DNA of 15,168 nucleotides from Oceanospirillaceae bacterium (GCA_003497765.1 DNNY01000117.1:1-15168); one strand, 5' to 3'; positions 1-7,123 are shown, counted from the stretch's first letter. Notes: generated by a model not told the origin, from the letters alone. Numbers and translations are program-made.

Positions 1-14
1 CTGTTTGTTGCCAT
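1..14 (-). CDS. Possible 5' end of the next minus-strand gene (rnt?)
   Basis: On the minus strand an ATG at 14-12 opens the codons for Met-Ala-Thr-Asn before the window ends. An AGG-containing stretch lies about 8 bases upstream. From memory, the closest Pseudomonas relatives of the adjacent peroxiredoxin sit beside rnt (ribonuclease T), so this could be the start of rnt. Four codons cannot prove a gene, and the call rests mostly on synteny. Confidence 0.22.
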
Positions 15-120
15 TCAGTTTACCTGTGTTTATAGAGTAGAAGCGCTTACGGCTGGAGAAAAGAGGCCAATTTTACCGACCCCCATTCGCTTATGCAATG
101 AATGCCTTATGGACAACCAC

Positions 121-152
121 AAAAAACCCCGCCTAGACAAGTCTAAACGGGG
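121..152 (-). terminator. Intrinsic terminator after the peroxiredoxin gene
   Basis: Read on the minus strand, the arms at 152-141 and 138-127 form a 12-bp stem with two G-T wobbles (CCCCGTTTAGAC against GTCTAGGCGGGG). The nominal 2-nt loop would open to 4 nt. Six T residues follow directly at 126-121. This is a textbook rho-independent terminator, 67 bases past the prx stop codon. It should end the grxD-prx transcript. Confidence 0.88.
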
Positions 153-218
153 CTTAGCGTGAACATGCTAACACTTAAGCTTGTATCATGGCTTGACCAG
201 TTGGTCAGCCAAACTCAC

Positions 219-824
219 TTATAGTTTGTCGGCATTGCCACTTAGGTAAGAAGCCACGCCAGCAGCAGATTCTTGCATACCAGAGTCACCTTTTTGCCAA
301 CCAGCTGGACAAACTTCACCATGTTCTTCATGGAATTGTAGAGCGTCAACCAAACGTATTAGCTCATCCATATTACGACCTAATGGTAGATCGTTGACAA
401 TTTGTGAACGTACAACACCATCACGGTCAATCAAGAAAGCACCACGATAAGCTTTGGTGCCATCTGCTAGTTCCACATCGTAGGCGCGACAAATGTCATG
501 AGCCATATCAGCAGCCAAGGTATACTTAACTGGGCCGATACCACCATCGTTGATGGCTGTATTACGCCAAGCATTGTGAGTATGGTGTGAGTCAATAGAC
601 ACACCAATTACTTCTACATTGCGGGCTTTAAAATCATCCATACGGTGATCCAAGGCAATCAGCTCCGAAGGACAGACAAAGGTAAAGTCCAATGGATAAA
701 AGAAAACCAGACCATATTTGCCTTTAATGTTCTCAGACAGATTAAAATCACTAACAATAGTGCCATCACCTAGTACTGCTGGTACAGTAAAGTCAGGTGC
801 TTGCTTACCTACTAATACGCTCAT
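219..824 (-). CDS. Typical 2-Cys peroxiredoxin (AhpC/Prx1 type)
   Basis: A 201-residue cytoplasmic thiol peroxidase that should reduce H2O2 and organic peroxides, with thioredoxin or AhpF as likely reductant. The peroxidatic cysteine is C51 in the PxxxTxxC motif (P44, T48, C51). The resolving cysteine is C172 in the EVCPAGW segment, and the supporting arginine is R127. A GGIG motif (94-97) resembles the GGLG element tied to hyperoxidation sensitivity, but the C-terminal partner is Tyr-Leu rather than Tyr-Phe, so sensitivity cannot be assumed. From memory it is very close to the Pseudomonas peroxidase PA3529. The start has a good AAGGAG site at 837-832. It lies 57 bases after grxD with only a hairpin between, so the two are probably co-transcribed. 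No ahpF is visible nearby. Confidence 0.95.
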   Translation of the reverse strand: MSVLVGKQAPDFTVPAVLGDGTIVSDFNLSENIKGKYGLVFFYPLDFTFVCPSELIALDHRMDDFKARNVEVIGVSIDSHHTHNAWRNTAINDGGIGPVKYTLAADMAHDICRAYDVELADGTKAYRGAFLIDRDGVVRSQIVNDLPLGRNMDELIRLVDALQFHEEHGEVCPAGWQKGDSGMQESAAGVASYLSGNADKL

Positions 825-850
825 GTTGTTACTCCTTGATTGTCAGAATA

Positions 851-870
851 CAAGAGGCGTGCACCTCTTG
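851..870 (-). promoter_or_regulatory. Hairpin in the grxD-prx gap
   Basis: CAAGAGG (851-857) and CCTCTTG (864-870) form a 7-bp stem around a 6-nt loop in the 57-base spacer between the grxD stop and the prx start. No T-run follows on the minus strand, so it is not a standard terminator. It could stabilise or separate the two halves of the message. A TATTCT just after it could be a weak internal -10 element. Confidence 0.4.
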
Positions 871-881
871 GTTTAATTTAA

Positions 882-1205
882 TTATTCTGCAGCAGGGGCT
901 GCAGCAGAAATCATTTCAGCTAATTCTCCTGATTGTGACAACTCCATAATGATGTCACAACCACCTACCAATTCGCCTTTAATCCACAGCTGTGGGAAAG
1001 TTGGCCAATTAGCATATTTAGGCAGTTCAGCTCGAATATCAGGATTTTCTAGGATATTCACGAAAGCAAAACGCTCACCACAGGCCATTACAGCTTGCAC
1101 AGCTTGGGACGAAAAACCACATTGTGGAAATTTCGGGGTGCCCTTCATATACAGCAAAATATCGTTATTGCTGATTTGGTCTTTGATAACGTCAATAGTA
1201 TCCAT
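882..1205 (-). CDS. grxD: Monothiol glutaredoxin, Grx4 type
   Basis: A 107-residue class II (CGFS) glutaredoxin. Family members bind a [2Fe-2S] cluster with glutathione and act in Fe-S cluster transfer and iron sensing, often with BolA. Seen here: KGTP at 21-24 (the family lysine is K21), the CGFS active site at C29-S32, the WPTFPQ segment with cis-Pro P71, and the GGCDI glutathione-binding motif at 81-85. The length matches the family, which is usually 105-115 residues. The C-terminus is Ala-rich. The start follows an AGGAT site. An extended -10 promoter lies about 120 bases upstream, and prx follows. A Fe-S trafficking protein beside a peroxide scavenger suggests joint oxidative-stress expression, which is inference. 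Confidence 0.95.
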   Translation of the reverse strand: MDTIDVIKDQISNNDILLYMKGTPKFPQCGFSSQAVQAVMACGERFAFVNILENPDIRAELPKYANWPTFPQLWIKGELVGGCDIIMELSQSGELAEMISAAAPAAE

Positions 1206-1323
1206 TAGCTTATCCTATTCAAGCAGTGCCAAATCTGCAGACAGACATGGCCATATAGTGATTCACCTTTCATAGCATCGCTTTGCTATTATTCAAGGGC
1301 GGCTGATAAAAAAATTAGTAATT

Positions 1324-1332
1324 ATTATAACA
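1324..1332 (-). promoter_or_regulatory. Extended -10 promoter element of grxD
   Basis: On the minus strand the bases read TGTTATAAT, a perfect TATAAT preceded by the TGn extension. The -35 region has no good match to TTGACA, as is common for extended -10 promoters. The predicted leader is about 110 bases. Confidence 0.6.
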
Positions 1333-1478
1333 AAGACCAAGTCATTTAATCAGTTATTATTTTACAAAAAATACACTTTAATTTGACTAAAATAAAGGCC
1401 AAGATAGAGACAGCGGTGCTGATTGCAACAGTATTGCCCGCGAAGTATCGATCAAGTCTATATAGGCTCAGGTTGCAC

Positions 1479-1521
1479 CTATGTCTGGAAAAACATAGAA
1501 TGCTCGTTTTGCTCAAGCAAA
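1479..1521 (+). promoter_or_regulatory. Two small hairpins in the argF leader
   Basis: CTATGT (1479-1484) pairs with ACATAG (1493-1498) around an 8-nt loop. TTTGC (1508-1512) pairs with GCAAA (1517-1521) around TCAA. The second stem ends four bases before the argF ATG, where a ribosome binding site should lie. No AGGA-like site is visible there. Each stem is only 5-6 bp, so a role in translation is speculative. Confidence 0.35.
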
Positions 1522-1525
1522 CACT

Positions 1526-2449
1526 ATGATCAGCAAGCAACCACGTCACTTTCTAACCCTGCTAGACCTTAACCCTAACGAATTAAACTGGGTTATTCAG
1601 CGGGCTATAGAACTCAAAGCCATCCGTAACCAAGGTGAGATATACGAGCCTTTTAAAAATCGTGTCTTGGGTATGGTGTTCAGCAAGTCATCAACTCGGA
1701 CTCGCGTTTCATTTGAAGCTGGTATGGCACAACTGGGTGGTCATGCCATCTTTTTGTCACCCCGAGATACACAATTGGGTCGTGGCGAACCCATTGATGA
1801 CAGTGCTAAAGTGATTTCTAGCATGGTTGATATCGTTATGATTCGTACCGATGAACATAGCATTGTGGAAGATTTTGCTGCTAACTCACAAGTACCCGTA
1901 ATTAATGCGCTTACAGATGATTATCACCCCTGTCAGCTATTAGCCGATATGCAAACCTTTATTGAACATCGGGGCAGCATTCAAGGTAAAACTGTGGCTT
2001 GGGTAGGTGATGGCAATAATGTTTGTCAGTCCTTTATTAACGCGGCCCGTCAATTTGATTTCCAACTTCAAATTGCCTGCCCTGAGGGCTTTGAACCATC
2101 ATCTGAGCTAGTTACGGCTAATAAAGACCGCATAACAATTAGTCGCACCCCTGAGGAAGCAGTTAAAGGGGCTCATTTGGTTGTTACTGATACTTGGGCC
2201 TCCATGGGTCAAGAAGAGGAAAAGCAAGAACGTGAGCAAGCATTTGCTGGCTATCAGGTTGATGAAGCGATGCTCGATCTGGCGGCTGATGACGTGCTAT
2301 TTATGCACTGTTTGCCCGCTTATCGCGGCATGGAAATAAGCGAAAATCTGTTTAGCGATCCTCGCTCAGTGGTATTTGAGGAGGCAGAAAACCGCCTCCA
2401 TGCACAAAAGGCTTTAATGGAGTTTCTGCTCCTTAAGCCAGCTATATAA
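1526..2449 (+). CDS. argF: Ornithine carbamoyltransferase (anabolic)
   Basis: A 307-residue enzyme that joins carbamoyl phosphate to ornithine to give citrulline, the sixth step of arginine synthesis. It is cytoplasmic and normally trimeric. The carbamoyl-phosphate loop STRTR is at 56-60. The HPCQ motif is at 134-137, the ornithine-binding segment DTWASMG at 222-228, and the HCLPAYRG loop carrying C262 at 261-268. Length fits the bacterial anabolic family (about 305-310). From memory the sequence follows Pseudomonas ArgF rather than catabolic ArcB, and no arc genes are nearby. The ATG at 1526 gives the expected N-terminus but has no clear Shine-Dalgarno sequence. The gene stands alone, divergent from grxD and convergent with the protease gene, 33 bases from its stop. 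Confidence 0.96.
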   Translation: MISKQPRHFLTLLDLNPNELNWVIQRAIELKAIRNQGEIYEPFKNRVLGMVFSKSSTRTRVSFEAGMAQLGGHAIFLSPRDTQLGRGEPIDDSAKVISSMVDIVMIRTDEHSIVEDFAANSQVPVINALTDDYHPCQLLADMQTFIEHRGSIQGKTVAWVGDGNNVCQSFINAARQFDFQLQIACPEGFEPSSELVTANKDRITISRTPEEAVKGAHLVVTDTWASMGQEEEKQEREQAFAGYQVDEAMLDLAADDVLFMHCLPAYRGMEISENLFSDPRSVVFEEAENRLHAQKALMEFLLLKPAI

Positions 2450-2482
2450 TACCTACAAATAACGGAGAACCCCTGTGCTTAG

Positions 2483-3991
2483 TTATTCAGGATAAACAAA
2501 GCTGGGTGCAGGGACATTAAAACGTTGCAACAACATAGGTAACTCTTGCTCAGACTGCTGCACATCAATTACCAATTCAAACTCATTTTCATCTACAAAA
2601 GATAAATAGGGCTGTTGATTGTTGTTCAGCAATGTTACAAATTCTGCGAAGTTATCAAAGCGCTCTCCGTTCACTGATTGTACCAGTCTACGACTATAAT
2701 CGTGATACCCCGTATTGACATCACCAGACAGTACTCGCAATGCCACCACCCTCTCTTCACCAGAGAATTTAGCTATTTTATTTAATGAATGTAAAAACGA
2801 TACTGGTGCACCTTGGCGCCAATCACTGCCCCAGCGTTGCATCAGATTAACCGTCAATGGGGTAAAAACAATTCCGCCGACAATATGATATTGGGGTAGC
2901 ACATCATATTGTTGTAGCGGGACCAGTCGATGATCATTAGCACTTTCAAATAAAGGCACTTTAACCTGCACTGGCTGACCATCTCGCAACAACGATAGTT
3001 CAACCGCACCACCCATTTGTTGGGTATCAACTAAATAGCTCCATCGTGTTCGCTCACCCTCACGAAACTCAATGGTTTGATCTTCTGCTATGGGATAGCC
3101 ATCAACAGCTGTAATAATATCCCCCGGTAACACCTCAACCAGTTTATCCAACCGAGGAAACACCCGTTTTACCAGGATGCCATCTTTATCAGCAGCCAGA
3201 CCCAAATAGGTTTTCATACCTGGATTTTCCAATGCTTGACTAACAATACCCAATTCAGGAATACCATCAAATTGACCATCATCGACATCCGTTAAAAACT
3301 GTTCAATCATTACGGGGGGTACCATATATCCTAAATTGTCGGCACCCGGTATTTCCTGCATCACAATACCCACAATTTTATTATCTTTAATAACCGGTCC
3401 ACCACTATTGCCAGAATTAATGGCCGCATCAATCTGTCCAGCTAAAAATGTTCTACCAGAATGTACATAGGATATATGCTCAATACGAGACAATACCCCT
3501 TGGGTAACACTTAAACTTTTACCACCGACAGGGTAGCCAAGCACAATCACCTGTTCTTGGGCTTTTGGCAGCTGACCCAAGGCTAATGGATCTACATTGT
3601 CAAAGAAACTCTGATCTTCAACCTCCAATAAAGCCAAATCAGCAGCATGGGATACAAACATAACATTGGCACGATACTTCTTGGCCTCACCATGCTTGCT
3701 TACCTGAATATAGCGCTCATCAGCTACCACATGGGCGTTGGTTAATACTCTATTGCTATCAATAATCACCCCAGAGCCAGTTGAGTTACGGGGGTTCATT
3801 AGACTCCATGGCTCGTAATAATCAGGTTCCACGGACGTTACATAGACTTTAACCACGGCGGCTTTTGCGTCCTCAAAATCCACTGCCTGAGATGCATTAC
3901 TTAGCAAAACCCCTAATATCGTCAGAACAAATAGGGCTGTTTTTTTATTAACCATCAACATCTTAACTAACCACTGGTTATTTAAAATCAT
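2483..3991 (-). CDS. Secreted trypsin-like serine protease with PDZ-like regions
   Basis: A 502-residue S1C (Deg/HtrA) family protease, probably periplasmic. A signal peptide is visible: Lys-Lys near 16-17, a hydrophobic core 18-31, and likely cleavage after SQA (A36). ATG codons at residues 11 and 13 are alternative starts, and starting at 13 would give the most standard signal peptide. The catalytic triad is H87 (TNAHVV), D118 (AADLALL) and S196 (GNSGGP). A PDZ domain covers about 270-345, followed by a second diverged domain at about 365-480. From memory, segments such as VQVSKHG, GYPVGG and NLGYMVP resemble plant DEG9/DEG10 proteases more than E. coli DegP, DegQ or DegS. It may act in envelope protein quality control, which is inference. 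It is transcribed alone, and its leader carries a 12-bp tandem repeat. Confidence 0.88.
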   Translation of the reverse strand: MILNNQWLVKMLMVNKKTALFVLTILGVLLSNASQAVDFEDAKAAVVKVYVTSVEPDYYEPWSLMNPRNSTGSGVIIDSNRVLTNAHVVADERYIQVSKHGEAKKYRANVMFVSHAADLALLEVEDQSFFDNVDPLALGQLPKAQEQVIVLGYPVGGKSLSVTQGVLSRIEHISYVHSGRTFLAGQIDAAINSGNSGGPVIKDNKIVGIVMQEIPGADNLGYMVPPVMIEQFLTDVDDGQFDGIPELGIVSQALENPGMKTYLGLAADKDGILVKRVFPRLDKLVEVLPGDIITAVDGYPIAEDQTIEFREGERTRWSYLVDTQQMGGAVELSLLRDGQPVQVKVPLFESANDHRLVPLQQYDVLPQYHIVGGIVFTPLTVNLMQRWGSDWRQGAPVSFLHSLNKIAKFSGEERVVALRVLSGDVNTGYHDYSRRLVQSVNGERFDNFAEFVTLLNNNQQPYLSFVDENEFELVIDVQQSEQELPMLLQRFNVPAPSFVYPE

Positions 3992-4010
3992 TTTAGAATC
4001 TCTGCTTAAA

Positions 4011-4034
4011 TCTTCACTTACATCATCACTTACA
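4011..4034. repeat. Two tandem 12-bp repeats in the protease leader
   Basis: TCTTCACTTACA (4011-4022) is followed directly by TCATCACTTACA (4023-4034), 11 of 12 bases identical. The pair ends 20 bases upstream of the protease start codon. It could be a replication-slippage duplication or two adjacent binding half-sites. Confidence 0.7.
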
Positions 4035-4252
4035 ACTACAAAAAATCACCAATAGGTTCCTATGTAATTTATCTGCAACTTTCTTACCTTGGCTATCAGT
4101 CTAGTCCAAAATTAGCATTCAGTGGATCAAATAAATACATCACCAAAGTAACGCTCATAAGTTACAACATCAAGCTTTGGTTAGGCTATTTACAAACTAA
4201 AATAGTTGATTGGGAGAAATAGCAAAAAATAAAGTCAAAACAGCTATTCTAG

Positions 4253-4265
4253 TGAATGAAATTCA
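4253..4265 (+). promoter_or_regulatory. MetR operator
   Basis: The sequence TGAATGAAATTCA is an exact match to the published MetR consensus TGAA-N5-TTCA. It lies 44 bases upstream of the metR -10 and 84 bases upstream of the metR start codon, where autoregulation or activation would act. A half-match (TGAA-N5-TTGT) follows at 4295-4307 and may be a second weak site next to the promoter. Confidence 0.7.
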
Positions 4266-4308
4266 GTAAAATATATCAAAATAGGCATTATCTATGAATT
4301 TTTTTGTG

Positions 4309-4314
4309 TATAAT
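4309..4314 (+). promoter_or_regulatory. Probable -10 element of metR
   Basis: A perfect TATAAT with no good -35 at 16-18 bp spacing. Transcription would begin near 4320, leaving a leader of under 30 bases before the ATG at 4349. This places the upstream TTG codon at 4304 outside the message. Confidence 0.5.
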
Positions 4315-4348
4315 TGGCGTTTTAGCAATTCCATATTTCTATTCACAG

Positions 4349-5278
4349 ATGATCGATTTACGCCATTTGCGCACTATTACTGCCCTTCGTGATACCGGCA
4401 GTCTGGTGGAAGCATCAGAAAAAGTATTTCTTACCCAATCCGCTTTATCCCATCAAATCAAAGATTTAGAAGCCAAATTGGGAACACCAATTTTTATCCG
4501 CAAGACCAAACCTGTTGAATTCACCACAGCAGGTAAGCGCCTTATCTTGTTAGCTGATGAAGTACTCCCCCAAATTCGTAACACAGAGCGGGAAATTGAA
4601 CGCCTAGCCCAAGGTGGCTCTGGACGCTTAAATATTGCTATTGAATGCCATAGCTGCTTCCAGTGGTTAATGCCCACTTTAGATAATTATCGCAGTGCAT
4701 GGCCTGATATTGAGTTAGATATAGCTAGTGGTTTTAGTTTTGCCCCCTTACCAGCTTTGCGCCGCGGTGAATTGGATCTAGTGATTACCGCCAACCCTAA
4801 ACCGCTATCGGGTATCAGCTATGTACCCCTATTCACCTACGAATCGGTATTGGCTGTTAGTAATCATCACGCTTTAGTGGAACAAGCATATATTAAGCCT
4901 AGTGATTTAGCTCATGAAACCCTAATTTGTTACCCAGTCGAACGTGAAATGCTTGATGTCTTTACCCATTTTTTAGAACCGGCTGAAGTAGAGCCCAAGG
5001 CCATTCGTCATGCTGAATTAACCATGATGATGATGCAATTAGTGGCTAGTGGTCGTGGTGTTTGTGCACTTCCTAATTGGGCCTTAAATGAATACTCAAG
5101 TCGTGGCTATGTTAGTGCCCGGTCCCTAGGTGCTGAGGGAGTTTGGTGTACTCTCTATGCAGCTGTTCGCTCTGATCAATTGCCTATGGATTATATGCAA
5201 GCATTTTTACAATCAGCCAAAGAAACATCAGCGCGAGCCTTGGTAGGAATTCGCCCAGCGGTTGACGATATCGATTAA
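4349..5278 (+). CDS. metR: LysR-type regulator of methionine genes, MetR
   Basis: A 309-residue cytoplasmic transcription regulator. In enterics MetR with homocysteine as co-effector controls metE, metH and related genes and represses itself. The N-terminus (MIDLRHL) matches E. coli MetR. The LysR winged helix-turn-helix covers about 17-41 and contains TQSALSHQIKDLE. The effector domain begins with the MetR signature IECHSCFQWLMP at about 98-109, and a GLWxxLYAAVR-like stretch lies near the C-terminus. The frame is open upstream to a TTG at 4304. I chose the ATG at 4349 because it gives the family N-terminus and because a TATAAT sits on top of the TTG codon. The ribosome binding site is weak. 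No met structural gene is nearby, so its targets are outside the window. Confidence 0.93.
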   Translation: MIDLRHLRTITALRDTGSLVEASEKVFLTQSALSHQIKDLEAKLGTPIFIRKTKPVEFTTAGKRLILLADEVLPQIRNTEREIERLAQGGSGRLNIAIECHSCFQWLMPTLDNYRSAWPDIELDIASGFSFAPLPALRRGELDLVITANPKPLSGISYVPLFTYESVLAVSNHHALVEQAYIKPSDLAHETLICYPVEREMLDVFTHFLEPAEVEPKAIRHAELTMMMMQLVASGRGVCALPNWALNEYSSRGYVSARSLGAEGVWCTLYAAVRSDQLPMDYMQAFLQSAKETSARALVGIRPAVDDID

Positions 5279-5301
5279 TCACCACAAACAAATTTTAGTG
5301 C

Positions 5302-5331
5302 ATGACTAACCTTAATTAGCCATGTTATAAA
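5302..5331 (+). promoter_or_regulatory. Candidate promoter of the DAHP synthase gene
   Basis: ATGACT (5302-5307) and TATAAA (5326-5331) are separated by 18 bases, and TGT precedes the -10 to give an extended TGnTATAAA. A small inverted repeat, TTAGT/ACTAA (5295-5309), overlaps the -35. It would allow aroAII transcription independent of metR. Confidence 0.4.
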
Positions 5332-5372
5332 CCCCCTATTAGTTTTAACCTTAATAAAAGAATACAAACACT

Positions 5373-6728
5373 ATGAATAACTGGACTCCTACCAGCTGGC
5401 GCAACTTCCCCATTCAGCAACAACCTCAATATACTGATATTGAGGCCCTTAACCGGGTTGAACAACAACTGGGTAATTTACCACCGCTAGTATTTGCTGG
5501 CGAAGCCCGTGCCCTAAAGAGACAATTAGCTGAAGCGACCCAAGGCAAAGCTTTCTTGCTACAAGGAGGCGACTGTGCCGAGAGTTTTGCCGAATTTAAT
5601 GCCGCCAATATCCGCGATACTTTTAAAGTGCTTTTGCAGATGGCCGTAGTACTTACTTTTGCCGGTAGCTGCCCAGTAGTTAAAGTGGGTCGTATGGCTG
5701 GTCAATTTGCTAAGCCCCGTTCTGCTGATTCAGAAACTATCGATAATGTCACCTTACCTAGCTATCGTGGTGATATTATTAATGATCTGGATTTTACTAG
5801 CCAAGCTCGTGTGCCTAACCCAGACAAACTTGTGCAAGCTTACAATCAATCAGCGGCTACTTTGAACCTATTACGAGCTTTCGCTCAAGGTGGTTTTGCC
5901 GATCTCAATAAAATCCACCGCTGGAATCTTGATTTTGTGGGTAATAGCCCTCTAGGTGAACGCTACGAACATTTAGCTGCTCAGATAGATCAGTCACTAA
6001 ACTTTATGGCGGCCTGCGGTATTAATGCTGAAACCACACCGCAACTTCATGAAACGAGTCTCTACACTTCCCACGAAGCTTTGTTACTGAATTTTGAACA
6101 AGCCTTAACCCGTCAAGATAGCCTCTCTGGCGACTGGTATGATTGTTCAGCTCATATGCTGTGGATTGGTGACCGCACCCGACAGGTTGACGGTGCCCAT
6201 GTCGAATTTCTCCGTGGCGTCAAAAACCCTCTTGGCTTTAAGGCAGGGCCAAGTATGCAGGTAGACGATTTACTGCGTTTACTGGATATACTTAACCCAG
6301 ACAATGAACCCGGTCGCATCAATATTATTGCCCGCATGGGTGCGGACAAGATAGCTGAGCATCTGCCAGCACTAGTGAGGGCTGTCAAAGCAGAAGGACG
6401 TGAAGTTCTATGGAGCTCAGACCCTATGCATGGAAATACTATTAAGTCCTCATCTGGATATAAAACCCGCTTAGTCAGCGATGTATTACGGGAAGTTAAA
6501 GGCTTCTTTGATGTTCATGCCGCGGAAGGCACTTATGCTGGTGGTGTGCACTTTGAGATGACGGGCCAAAATGTCACTGAATGTATGGGCGGAGCCCATG
6601 ATATTTCTGCCGAGGATCTGCATAACCGCTATCATACCGCCTGCGACCCTCGCTTAAATGCTGATCAGGCCCTTGAGTTAGCCTTTTTAATTGCCGATAC
6701 ACTTAAGCAAGCTCGCATCAATCGATAA
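5373..6728 (+). CDS. Class II DAHP synthase
   Basis: A 451-residue 3-deoxy-7-phosphoheptulonate synthase, which condenses phosphoenolpyruvate and erythrose 4-phosphate in the first step of the shikimate pathway. It belongs to the plant/actinobacterial-like class II (AroA-II) family, not the AroF/G/H type. The metal ligands can be assigned as C68 (QGGDCAE), H353 (DPMHGN), E395 (HFEMTG) and D425 (ACDPRLN). Substrate-binding motifs are [14 protein letters not shown] at 104-117 and IGDRTRQ at 265-271. Length fits the short bacterial forms of about 450. A phenazine-type paralogue (PhzC) is the main alternative, but no phz gene is nearby. It follows metR by 94 bases with its own candidate promoter. 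The ATG at 5373 has only a weak AAAAGAA site upstream. Confidence 0.95.
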   Translation: MNNWTPTSWRNFPIQQQPQYTDIEALNRVEQQLGNLPPLVFAGEARALKRQLAEATQGKAFLLQGGDCAESFAEFNAANIRDTFKVLLQMAVVLTFAGSCPVVKVGRMAGQFAKPRSADSETIDNVTLPSYRGDIINDLDFTSQARVPNPDKLVQAYNQSAATLNLLRAFAQGGFADLNKIHRWNLDFVGNSPLGERYEHLAAQIDQSLNFMAACGINAETTPQLHETSLYTSHEALLLNFEQALTRQDSLSGDWYDCSAHMLWIGDRTRQVDGAHVEFLRGVKNPLGFKAGPSMQVDDLLRLLDILNPDNEPGRINIIARMGADKIAEHLPALVRAVKAEGREVLWSSDPMHGNTIKSSSGYKTRLVSDVLREVKGFFDVHAAEGTYAGGVHFEMTGQNVTECMGGAHDISAEDLHNRYHTACDPRLNADQALELAFLIADTLKQARINR

Positions 6729-6740
6729 TTTATCCACCCA

Positions 6741-6781
6741 TGGATTAGCTCAGACTATTAACACTTAGCTGGGCTAATCCA
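6741..6781. terminator. Hairpin between convergent DAHP synthase and ferredoxin genes
   Basis: GGATTAGCTCAG (6742-6753) pairs with CTGGGCTAATCC (6769-6780) with one wobble and one further flanking T-A pair, around a 15-nt loop. The right arm covers the stop codon of the ferredoxin gene. Neither side has a T-run. The position suggests a shared transcription barrier or mRNA 3' end for both converging genes rather than a classical intrinsic terminator. Confidence 0.5.
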
Positions 6782-7031
6782 CTTCAATACTTATGGGTCC
6801 ATGGGGCACACAACAGCAAGCCAATACTTCACCTTCTGGTAAAGGTACTAGGCTGTCTTGCACCAAAGTCACATTACCTTTAGTTAACTTGACCTTACAC
6901 GACCCACAATAACCGCCACGACAACTATAGTTTACAGGCACCTGATGCTCTTCCATGCTATCTAGCAAAGAAAACTCATCATCATAATCGAAGACGATGG
7001 TTTTATTTACAGTGACGGTCACATTGCTCAT
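6774..7031 (-). CDS. yfaE: [2Fe-2S] ferredoxin, YfaE type
   Basis: An 85-residue plant-type ferredoxin. In E. coli, YfaE reduces and rebuilds the di-iron/tyrosyl-radical cofactor of NrdB. Cluster ligands are C37, C42 and C45 (C-x4-C-x2-C) plus one of C72-C74 in the CCC run, a feature also found in E. coli YfaE. The length and the GYCGSCK core match that family (84 residues). It lies downstream of nrdB in the same direction, as in the enteric nrdA-nrdB-yfaE order. Here a strong terminator separates it from nrdB, so it probably has its own promoter or depends on read-through. A poor candidate is TTGCAT and TATCTT with a 16-bp spacer in the 151-base gap. The ribosome binding site is weak. Confidence 0.9.
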   Translation of the reverse strand: MSNVTVTVNKTIVFDYDDEFSLLDSMEEHQVPVNYSCRGGYCGSCKVKLTKGNVTLVQDSLVPLPEGEVLACCCVPHGPISIEVD

Positions 7032-7123
7032 AGGAAAGTAAACCTGAAACCTAAGTTATTCGAGTTGATATGCCATAAGATAGTACTGGGGTTTATGAAT
7101 GCAATACCCAGACTAGCGGTCAC

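Larger units (their letters stand above)
1206..1525. other. Divergent intergenic region between grxD and argF
   Basis: This 320-base AT-rich gap holds the grxD promoter (-10 at 1324-1332, minus strand) and a grxD leader of about 110 bases containing an ATAGCA/TGCTAT hairpin (1272-1289). On the plus side there is a weak argF promoter candidate, TTGCAA at 1423-1428 and TATCGA at 1446-1451 with a 17-bp spacer, followed by two small hairpins before the argF start. I found no ArgR box resembling TGAAT-N4-ATTCA. A 67-codon minus-strand reading frame crossing the gap has no gene-like character. Confidence 0.6.
3992..4348. other. Divergent intergenic region between protease and metR
   Basis: This 357-base AT-rich gap should carry both divergent promoters. 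On the metR side there is an exact MetR operator (4253-4265) and a TATAAT (4309-4314). On the protease side there is a tandem 12-bp repeat in the leader (4011-4034). A short inverted repeat, GTAAC/GTTAC at 4148-4165, is also present. I saw no convincing minus-strand -35/-10 pair, and only a partial match (GGAACCT) to a sigma-E -35 with no matching -10. Confidence 0.55.

Noticed and set aside
949..1275. Plus-strand 108-codon reading frame over grxD
   Set aside because: Antisense shadow of a fully conserved glutaredoxin gene. No domain and no ribosome binding site seen.
1206..1525. Search for ArgR, Fur or IscR boxes upstream of argF and grxD
   Set aside because: No sequence close to TGAAT-N4-ATTCA or a 19-bp Fur box was found. 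AT-rich partial matches were not convincing.
1346..1549. Minus-strand 67-codon reading frame in the grxD-argF gap
   Set aside because: It begins with GTG and has only a weak ribosome binding site. It is Cys-rich with one hydrophobic run, overlaps the argF start, and covers a region that carries promoters. No recognisable family.
4056..4062. GGAACCT on the minus strand as a sigma-E -35 for the protease
   Set aside because: No TCTGA-like -10 at the 16-base spacing, so the match is partial and probably accidental.
4304..4348. Fifteen extra codons at the start of metR, from a TTG
   Set aside because: The added residues do not match MetR, and the TTG is overlapped by a TATAAT promoter element. 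The ATG at 4349 gives the family N-terminus.
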